From a virus, in the IMG/VR virus record IMGVR_UViG_3300008219_000098, positions 1 through 24,022 of that record: a DNA stretch of 24,022 nt; one strand, given 5' to 3'. The notes under the pieces were generated by a model. It was given only the letters and a program-made list of their open reading frames with translations, searched no databases and was not told where the DNA came from. A program made the translations under genes and the position numbers. This document shows, one piece after another, positions 1-5,995 of this stretch (position 1 is its first letter; each line of letters opens with the position of its first letter).

Positions 1-1
1 G

Positions 2-553
2 CTTGACAGACAAAAAATCGAAGAAGCAACCCGCCTCCTCCTCGAAGGACTCGGTCAGGACCCTGAAGATGTCAACTTCCGGAATACACCTCGAAGGGTT
101 TACCGGTTGTGGAAAGAACTGCTTAGCCCTAAGAGGGTTACCTACACCACGTTCCCTGACACGTACGGGAGCTTGGTCGTCCTTCGGGGCCACAGGGTAC
201 ACGGAGTCTGCCCGCATCATCTCTTACCGGTTGAGATGTTCGTGTATGTCGGTTACATTCCGGATAAGGAAGTTCTCGGCCTCTCGAAGCTTGCAAGAGT
301 CGCTGAGGAACAACTTACCTCTCCTATCACCCAGGAGGCCCTTACTGAACGAATCGCTGCTAGACTAGAAAGCGTGCTCGAGCCAAAGGGAGTTGCCGTG
401 ATCATCTCAGGTCGGCACGGCTGCATGAGACATCGCGGAGTCAAGACAGATGCGGATATCGTCACGTCAGCTATGTCCGGAGTGTTCATGACCAATCCAC
501 CAGCGCGAGAAGAGTTCATGCGTATCACAGGTGTACCAAAAGGAGTCTCATGA
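2..553 (+). CDS. folE: GTP cyclohydrolase I, 5'-truncated by the window edge
   Basis: This enzyme converts GTP to 7,8-dihydroneopterin triphosphate, the first step of both folate and 7-deazaguanine (preQ0) synthesis. The frame is open to base 2, and the visible N-terminus (IEEATRLLLEGLGQDPEDV, then TPRRV) already matches the family, so the true start lies just left of the window; the first in-frame ATG at 107 would cut into the fold. The zinc and active-site residues are present: Cys (209-211) and two His (215-220) in CPHHLLP, the GLSKLAR motif, the Gln of TQEALTERIA, and His (416-418) plus Cys (422-424) in RHGCMRHRGV. It overlaps the polymerase by ATGA, so the two are probably translationally coupled. 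In phages this gene usually feeds DNA-base modification rather than folate; the dpdA-like gene two positions downstream supports that reading (inference). Confidence 0.95.
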   Translation, partial: LDRQKIEEATRLLLEGLGQDPEDVNFRNTPRRVYRLWKELLSPKRVTYTTFPDTYGSLVVLRGHRVHGVCPHHLLPVEMFVYVGYIPDKEVLGLSKLARVAEEQLTSPITQEALTERIAARLESVLEPKGVAVIISGRHGCMRHRGVKTDADIVTSAMSGVFMTNPPAREEFMRITGVPKGVS

Positions 554-2955
554 GCTTTGAGAAGGACGACTACTGTAAAGGATGTCCTCTATACGATGAG
601 CCTGGTCCGGTCCCCGCTCGGGGACCGACTAACGCTAAGATCCTGTACGTGGGTGAAGCTCCTGGAGGGACAGAGGTAGATGAGCCCAACTACCGTCCTG
701 ACCGAATGGCGCCCTTCATCGGAGGAGCGGGACGAACGAGAAACGCTATTCTCGGACACGCTGGCATAGACCACAAGGAGCTCCGAACCTGCAACGTGGT
801 CAAATGTAGGCCTCCGCGAAACCGCACACCCAATGAAGACGAGATACGTTGGTGCGCCAAGTTCCTAATCAAGGAGATCAGAGATGTCAACCCGAACCTT
901 ATCATCGCAGCAGGGGGAACTCCGCTTAAAGCACTTACAGGCCTCGAAGGAATCGCTACGTGGAGAGGCGTCCCCGTTGAAGGATTCGAAAAACGGAAAG
1001 TCTTCCCAACCTGGCACCCAGCCTTCCTCATGCGGCAGCAGTACCAGTGGCCCTTCGCGGTCCACGACATGGTACGAGCGAAAGCTGAAAGCGAGTCCCC
1101 GGAGCTCCGTCGCGTTCCGATCGACATTATCACTAATGCAAGCGCTACGCATACTGCGGATACTGTGTACGACAGTGCACGACGAACAGGCTCCTTCTGC
1201 TTTGACTTCGAGACGACCGGACTCAACCCGCGTGACAGTGCGATTAAAATGGTCGGAATTGGGACAGAACCAACACAGGCTTACGTGTACGATTGGACCT
1301 CTCGTAGCCAGCTACTCTTTCGTAGATTGGCTGAGGACCCTAAAATCGAAATCGTGGGTCAAAACGTGGAGTCGTTCGACATTCCCTTCGCGGAAGAAAA
1401 AGGCTTCTCGTTCGCGGGGCCAGTCTTTGACACAATGGTCGCGTTCCACCTCTGCAACGCAAGCTACGGACACAAGCCCATCAAAGCAGCGCGCAGGCAG
1501 TTCGGGGCGGAAAAGGACCTCTCGTTCATAGCTAGCCTTCATACGGACATGGTCTACTGGAAGTCGCGGGATCATTACAAGAACGATCTCCAGACCGTCT
1601 GCGGCAAGGATGTCATTGCTACGGCTCGTGCAGCTGCAGACCTGAAGAAGGAGCTCAAGTCTTACGGCATGACACGTCTGTACTACGAACACGTTATGCC
1701 CGTTCAGCCCGTGCTCCGAGAGATGCACCGTAATGGCATTAAGCGAGACGAGCTTACCTCAGTCAAGTGGTCCATGGGACTCAGGAAGAAGGCTGACCAA
1801 CTAGAAGAGCAGCTGAAGAGAGCACTCGGCAAGCCAGACCTGAACCTGGCTTCTCCACAACAGCTTTGCACGCTGCTATACGACGAGATGGGCCTACCTG
1901 CACAGACACGAGAGCGTAAAGGTAAGGCGCCGTCCAGATCAGCAGATGCGGAGGCGTTAGAGCATCTCGCGGACAAGTATGACAATCCCATCCTACGGCA
2001 GATTGTCGACATCAGGCATCTGAGGAAGATGGACAGCACCTTCATCAATGTCCCAACTGACGATGCTGGCTTTGTGCATCCGTCATTCGGAACGTCGAAG
2101 ACTGCCAATGGCCGCCTGAACAGCTGGAACCCTAACGGCCAGAACATCCCTTGGATGATGAGGGAGATCTACGTCTCTCGCTTTGGCAAGGAGGGAGTTC
2201 TGTACGCCTCGGACTGGTCTCAAATCGAGTGGCGCCTTGCAATGATCCTGTCAGGCGATCCCGTAGGCCTGGACCTCATGGGCTCGGGCATTGATCAACA
2301 TAAAGGTGTCTACTCTGAAGCATTCGGTAAGCGGATTGAAGACGTGACACCTGACGAGCGGCACGAGGCGAAGTTCATTGTCTACGGCTTAGGGTATGGC
2401 AGAGGCGCTCAGTCTATCTCTGAGGCACATAACATACCGTTCGATAAGGTCCAGGCTTTCGTGAAGAGATTCTTCGAACGGTTCCGCGTGTATAACATCT
2501 GGCGGGATGGGCAAGAGGACTTCGTGAAGCGGGAGCACTACCTTGTGAATCCGTTCATGCGTCGGCGCTGGTGGTACACTAGGCAGATTACGGAGATGTA
2601 TAATTTCCTGCCTGCGTCTACAGCTGCAGATATGATGTATGTAGCACTACGCCAGATCTCGGACGGACTGCCCAAAGACGCAAAACTGATCCTGTCTGTG
2701 CATGATGAGATTGTTGTTGATACGCCGAAAGACTGTGCCGCAGAGGCGTTTAATGTCATAAACGGCGTCATGGAACAAACGTGGCCCAGTATCACGGCTG
2801 CGAGCTCGAATCCCAAGGAGGTGAGAAAGCACTATCCCGATGGCTGGCATTGCCCAGCAGAAGGGTACTTCGGGAATAACTGGAAAGACTGCAAAGGGAA
2901 GACCGATGCAGCTATCGAACGGGACGCTGCGATAAGGAAGGAGCTAGGACTGTGA
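550..2955 (+). CDS. Family A DNA polymerase with N-terminal family 4 uracil-DNA glycosylase domain
   Basis: Replicative polymerase of 801 residues with three domains. Residues 1 to about 180 form a family 4 (Fe-S) uracil-DNA glycosylase: Cys9, Cys12, Cys86 and Cys102 have the spacing of the cluster ligands, GEAPGG (35-40) is the first motif and WHPAF (His156) the second. About 212-370 is a DEDD 3'-5' exonuclease: Asp219 and Glu221 in FDFETTG, Asn272 and Asp277, Asp354. About 380-790 is the Pol I-type polymerase: motif A Asp555 with Glu560 and Arg562, motif B Arg604, Lys608, Tyr612 and Tyr616, motif C His718-Asp719-Glu720. Oddities: position 612, equivalent to E. coli Phe762, is Tyr as in T7 polymerase, and the usual exonuclease III-motif Tyr is Val350. 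The start follows AAAGGAG. UDG-polymerase fusions are known from SPO1-type phages; whether this UDG is active is unknown. Confidence 0.97.
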   Translation: MSFEKDDYCKGCPLYDEPGPVPARGPTNAKILYVGEAPGGTEVDEPNYRPDRMAPFIGGAGRTRNAILGHAGIDHKELRTCNVVKCRPPRNRTPNEDEIRWCAKFLIKEIRDVNPNLIIAAGGTPLKALTGLEGIATWRGVPVEGFEKRKVFPTWHPAFLMRQQYQWPFAVHDMVRAKAESESPELRRVPIDIITNASATHTADTVYDSARRTGSFCFDFETTGLNPRDSAIKMVGIGTEPTQAYVYDWTSRSQLLFRRLAEDPKIEIVGQNVESFDIPFAEEKGFSFAGPVFDTMVAFHLCNASYGHKPIKAARRQFGAEKDLSFIASLHTDMVYWKSRDHYKNDLQTVCGKDVIATARAAADLKKELKSYGMTRLYYEHVMPVQPVLREMHRNGIKRDELTSVKWSMGLRKKADQLEEQLKRALGKPDLNLASPQQLCTLLYDEMGLPAQTRERKGKAPSRSADAEALEHLADKYDNPILRQIVDIRHLRKMDSTFINVPTDDAGFVHPSFGTSKTANGRLNSWNPNGQNIPWMMREIYVSRFGKEGVLYASDWSQIEWRLAMILSGDPVGLDLMGSGIDQHKGVYSEAFGKRIEDVTPDERHEAKFIVYGLGYGRGAQSISEAHNIPFDKVQAFVKRFFERFRVYNIWRDGQEDFVKREHYLVNPFMRRRWWYTRQITEMYNFLPASTAADMMYVALRQISDGLPKDAKLILSVHDEIVVDTPKDCAAEAFNVINGVMEQTWPSITAASSNPKEVRKHYPDGWHCPAEGYFGNNWKDCKGKTDAAIERDAAIRKELGL

Positions 2956-3716
2956 TTGAACTCGCTATGGAGATTCCTCGGTTGCTACTCGACGACCTCT
3001 CACCGCTGTGTGACTTTGACTTCTGTCTGGCCCAGGAGGTGATCAATGACGAAGAGTATGCAAAGTACTACCATCAAGCACCGAACAATACGGTCTGGGA
3101 CGGAGAGACTCCTGGACAGCGTGAAGTGTTCATGGATAATGGGTTTCATGAACTGGGCAGACCTCTAAGCTCTCACGAACTACTGGACGCGTCGAAGAAG
3201 ATCAACCCCACGTACGTGGTCGCACCGGACATGATTGATGACTTGCCATGGACGTTCAAGCATTATGAGATCTGCCAGAAGGTGTTCAAGGATTCCAAGA
3301 CCACCGTCATTCCCGTTCTCACAGCTGCGCCGGAGCTAGACCAGAAGAGTTTCATCATGAACACGCAGGACGCTCCTATCCTGTGTCTTCCGTTCAGGCG
3401 GCCAAGGCTTTCCTGGTTGCGCTTTCATGCTGATACGATCGCGAAGTACTTCGATCGTATTCACCTACTGGGCGTAAGCGAGCTCGAGGAGCTCGTGGCC
3501 ATGGCTCAGCTGTGTCAGGAGATACCTTTGCAGGTCTCCGTGGACACGGGAAAGCCGGTCAAGTGGGGGCTGATGGGGAACAGGTTCAACGAACTGACAA
3601 GTCTGCGGCATGCACCGATACACAGTTCTAAGATGGCAACCATAGAGAGCATTACGGACATGCAGCGCAGCAACATCTACTGGAACATTGCGTACCTCCG
3701 ACGGTCGTTGGTATGA
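2952..3716 (+). CDS. dpdA: Phage-type DpdA / tRNA-guanine transglycosylase-like enzyme
   Basis: Predicted base-exchange enzyme that would swap guanine in DNA for a 7-deazaguanine. I recognise it by pattern: MDNGFHELG with Asp62 as candidate catalytic residue, VVAPDMIDD (89-97) as in the phage DpdA and TGT barrel, IHLLGV (170-175) matching the TGT LLG strand, and VSVDTG with Asp198 at the position of the TGT nucleophile. At 254 residues it is shorter than bacterial TGT (about 375), and I see no Cys3-His zinc site, which fits the minimal phage forms. The start is GTG at 2952, overlapping the polymerase TGA; AAGGAG lies 8 bases before it, which favours it over ATG at 2967. With folE two genes upstream this suggests 7-deazaguanine DNA modification (inference). 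A different TIM-barrel transglycosylase remains possible. Confidence 0.72.
   Translation: MIELAMEIPRLLLDDLSPLCDFDFCLAQEVINDEEYAKYYHQAPNNTVWDGETPGQREVFMDNGFHELGRPLSSHELLDASKKINPTYVVAPDMIDDLPWTFKHYEICQKVFKDSKTTVIPVLTAAPELDQKSFIMNTQDAPILCLPFRRPRLSWLRFHADTIAKYFDRIHLLGVSELEELVAMAQLCQEIPLQVSVDTGKPVKWGLMGNRFNELTSLRHAPIHSSKMATIESITDMQRSNIYWNIAYLRRSLV
3433..3460. repeat. Inverted repeat, 9-bp arms, inside the dpdA-like gene
   Basis: ATACGATCG (3433-3441) and its exact reverse complement (3452-3460) flank a ten-base loop that can itself pair in part. A second inverted repeat (7-bp arms, 3479-3485 and 3489-3495) follows 18 bases later. A 9-bp arm pair with a short loop is expected about once by chance in a window of this size, so the role is uncertain. 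Confidence 0.5.
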
Positions 3717-5095
3717 CAGAACTCTCTCTGGCCGAGCAGGTCGCGAAACTAATGAATCTCTTGCAGACCCTTCCCCAGGACAAGGCTACTCCCGAACTCC
3801 TGGACAGGGTCGTTGGATGGATAAATGACCTACCCGAAAATCAGAGACCCCCCGACATAGACGATGCACTGAGAACAGCTTTCGCTTTGTCCACGGACCA
3901 GGTTGAGCAGATTGTCAATCCGTCAGGGCGGGTCTCTAAGAACAGCTTTGAAGACCTGGTTCCGTCAAGCGGCTGGCTGTCCAGATACATGGAGTACACA
4001 CGTAACACGGAACCTCCTACGGCGTTTCACTTCTTTGCAGCTGCGGTCACCATAGGGGCTGCACTGGGCAGGAATGTCAAGTTCGTCAAAGGATCCTACA
4101 GCGTGTATCCTAACCTGTCCGTGATCATCGTAGCACCATCGGGCAAGTGCAGAAAGACGTCTGCGTGTAACGTGGGCATAGGGTTCTACAGGAAGATAGG
4201 AGGATTGATCCTCGCGGACAAGACTACTCCGGAGGCACTGGTAGAGGCGTTCAGGGACAGAGCGAAGGCAGTAGGCCTCATCTACGCTCCTGAGCTGGCG
4301 GTGTTCCTGGGCAAGCAGAAATACAATGAGGGCATGATCCCGATGCTGACAGCTTTGTTCGACTGTCCCGATGAATGGGCATCAGCTACGATCATGCGAG
4401 GAGAGGCAAAGCTCTCGGACGTGGCTCTGTCGTTCCTAGGAGCAAGTACGATAGACTGGATCCAAACTGCCATCCCTAAAGACGCCTTTGGTGGTGGCTT
4501 CATGTCACGGCTGCTCTTCGTCGTACAGGAAAGTACTCCTCGGAGCTTTCCGATTCCGCCGCCTCTGGATGAAAGGTTGAAGAAGGACCTTCTGTCGGAA
4601 CTGATCTTCATCAGCAAGATGAAAGGCAACTACGTCCTCACTAACGAAGGAAGAGAATGGTACGAAGACTGGTACCGCACACGAAACGTCGGAGCGGGAG
4701 CATCAAGGCAGTACGCAGGGTATTTCGAGCGTAAGCCGGATCACATTCTCCGGCTGGCCATGATCCTAGCAGCGGCGAGACTGGGAGAGGATCTCATGAT
4801 CACCAAGGCAGACCTGTCTCGGGGGAATAAGATCCTAACCTGGCTTGAAGCCTGGCTACCTAGTACGTTTGACGAGTTCGCTACGACAGATCAGGATGAT
4901 CAAGCTCGACGATTGATCCGGCTCCTGAAGAACTCAGGAGGCCAAATGAAGCACAGTGACCTGCTGAGGAAATCCCGGCTCTCCAGCTGGCACTTCAAGA
5001 ACGCAACTCGGACATTGCGAGAAGGGAATCAACTCATGTGGAATGGACAGACGCGTACGTACGTACTCACCCCAATAGGGTGGAAGTCGTCATGA
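3713..5095 (+). CDS. DUF3987-like replication ATPase/helicase-type protein with degenerate P-loop
   Basis: 460 residues resembling DUF3987 proteins, RecA-like NTPases often found in phage and mobile-element replication modules. Seen: a helical N-terminus with FHFFAAAVTIGAALGR near 105-120, a P-loop-like turn VAPSGKCRKTS (140-150), an acidic strand YAPELAVFLG at the Walker B place, FDCPDEW, and GGGFMSRLLFVV, the typical Gly-Arg segment. The P-loop is unusual: Arg147 stands where a Gly normally precedes Lys148-Thr149, and Pro replaces the usual Asp before the Walker B Glu. About 400-460 reads as a winged helix. It overlaps dpdA by ATGA; the ribosome site is weak, so coupling is likely. Placement after the polymerase suggests a role at the fork, perhaps in unwinding or loading, but the function is inferred. 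Confidence 0.7.
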   Translation: MTELSLAEQVAKLMNLLQTLPQDKATPELLDRVVGWINDLPENQRPPDIDDALRTAFALSTDQVEQIVNPSGRVSKNSFEDLVPSSGWLSRYMEYTRNTEPPTAFHFFAAAVTIGAALGRNVKFVKGSYSVYPNLSVIIVAPSGKCRKTSACNVGIGFYRKIGGLILADKTTPEALVEAFRDRAKAVGLIYAPELAVFLGKQKYNEGMIPMLTALFDCPDEWASATIMRGEAKLSDVALSFLGASTIDWIQTAIPKDAFGGGFMSRLLFVVQESTPRSFPIPPPLDERLKKDLLSELIFISKMKGNYVLTNEGREWYEDWYRTRNVGAGASRQYAGYFERKPDHILRLAMILAAARLGEDLMITKADLSRGNKILTWLEAWLPSTFDEFATTDQDDQARRLIRLLKNSGGQMKHSDLLRKSRLSSWHFKNATRTLREGNQLMWNGQTRTYVLTPIGWKSS

Positions 5096-5517
5096 ACAAC
5101 AGGAAGTACAACTGGGAGCTTATGGCACACCAGCTGGACTATGCATGTGCCGGGGACATGTGGAAAGACTTGTACCAGACCAAAGCTCTCAGCACTGCCG
5201 CTATTGCCAGGAAGTTCGGAGTATCCCAGAACACCGTTCGGGCCGAACTAGCAGCGGCGGGAATACCGTTTCGATCTCGCGGTGGTCCTAACAACACGAA
5301 GATCTCCATGACACCTGAGCTCGCAGAAGAGATCAGGGAGAAAGGAATGGCAACAGTAGCGAAAGAACTAAAGCTGAAGTATGGAACCCTTTACAAACGA
5401 TACGTTAAGTATCGAGGAGTGTCAATCCGTGAAGAAGCCCGTCTGCGACAAGCTGGGCAAGTCGATCCTGGACCTCAGGACAAGTTAGGAGAATACGATC
5501 ATGCAAACCGTCGATGA
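5092..5517 (+). CDS. Small helix-turn-helix DNA-binding protein
   Basis: 141 residues from the ATG at 5092, chosen because it overlaps the preceding TGA as ATGA like the other genes of this operon and follows GGTGGAAG. An upstream in-frame ATG at 5038 would add 18 residues overlapping the ATPase. Two helix-turn-helix-like segments are visible: TAAIARKFGVSQNTVRAELA, about 33-52, is a clear one, and GMATVAKELKLKYGTLYKRY, about 82-102, a second. The C-terminus is polar. It resembles small phage regulators or terminase small-subunit-like DNA binders, but I cannot assign a family. It closes the rightward operon, and its last 113 bases overlap the 3' end of the oppositely oriented amidase gene. Confidence 0.75.
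   Translation: MNNRKYNWELMAHQLDYACAGDMWKDLYQTKALSTAAIARKFGVSQNTVRAELAAAGIPFRSRGGPNNTKISMTPELAEEIREKGMATVAKELKLKYGTLYKRYVKYRGVSIREEARLRQAGQVDPGPQDKLGEYDHANRR
5405..5517. other. Convergent gene overlap (tail-to-tail, 113 bases)
   Basis: The last 37 codons plus stop of the helix-turn-helix gene and the last codons of the amidase gene use both strands of the same DNA. The amidase end is firm because its Amidase_3 fold runs nearly to the stop; the helix-turn-helix frame stays open with no stop until 5515-5517. This is also the point where the two transcription units of the window meet. Confidence 0.75.
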
Positions 5518-5992
5518 AACCTACCTCGAGGAGAATGGCTGGCATTTTGGTGTGCTTCAACACGTAAAGCTTCTTAGTTTCCCTGATCCCTCTCATACCG
5601 TAACCTTTGAAGCCACTACGTACCGACTCCAAGATCTCTTGAGCAACAGTACGAGAATTATCGGAACCTTCATATATCCAGGCCTCCATCCCGACAGCCT
5701 CGTGCCCCTTGTTGCGACTTACCAATGGCACAGCATTAAGGTGAACGGACAGGAATACGTCGCCGTGATAGTTGTTAGCCATCCGACATCGATGCTGGAG
5801 AGTAATGTACTTGTCAGTACTACGGGTGATAATCGCGGCAGAATGATCTTCCAGGGCGAACTGAATCTTACGGGTAATGATGCTCGCGATGTACTTCTCC
5901 CTGTTACCATCGAAGACCGCGCCTGGATCCCGACCGCCGTGGCCAGGATCCAGAACGATGCGGGGGCTGAGGACGCGACGTGATTTAGCCAT
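5405..5992 (-). CDS. N-acetylmuramoyl-L-alanine amidase (Amidase_3), probable endolysin
   Basis: Zinc amidase that cuts the bond between N-acetylmuramic acid and L-alanine in peptidoglycan, presumably for host lysis. The 195 residues are essentially one Amidase_3 domain: VLDPGHGGRDPG with zinc ligand His18, Glu32 in REKY, SVHLNA with His84, and LLEVGFI with catalytic Glu156. There is no signal peptide, transmembrane segment or cell-wall-binding domain, as in compact Gram-negative phage endolysins, so a holin is probably needed for release. The start ATG (5990-5992) is preceded by AAGGA about 8 bases upstream and lies three bases after the stop of the 797-residue gene. It is the last gene of the leftward unit. 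An alternative role as a virion-carried wall hydrolase is possible because it directly follows the ejection proteins. Confidence 0.93.
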   Translation of the reverse strand: MAKSRRVLSPRIVLDPGHGGRDPGAVFDGNREKYIASIITRKIQFALEDHSAAIITRSTDKYITLQHRCRMANNYHGDVFLSVHLNAVPLVSRNKGHEAVGMEAWIYEGSDNSRTVAQEILESVRSGFKGYGMRGIRETKKLYVLKHTKMPAILLEVGFIDGLHDRILLTCPEVQDRLAQLVADGLLHGLTLLDT

Positions 5993-5995
5993 GCT

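Noticed and set aside
3-368. 121-codon frame at the left edge
   Set aside because: The neighbouring frame encodes GTP cyclohydrolase I with intact active site across the same bases.
884-1531. 215-codon frame overlapping the polymerase
   Set aside because: The polymerase frame carries UDG and exonuclease motifs through this whole region; the alternative is Ser/Arg-rich shadow sequence.
5055-5066. GTACGTACGTAC palindrome as an operator
   Set aside because: It lies inside the coding end of the ATPase gene, is a simple 4-base repeat, and no second copy was seen in the window.
5466-5480. TCCTG-GACCT-CAGGA hairpin as a terminator between the convergent units
   Set aside because: The stem is only five base pairs and no T-run follows on either strand.
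5501-5983. 160-codon open frame on the plus strand after the helix-turn-helix gene
   Set aside because: It lies wholly opposite the amidase, whose zinc and catalytic residues are all present; its own translation shows no recognisable motif.
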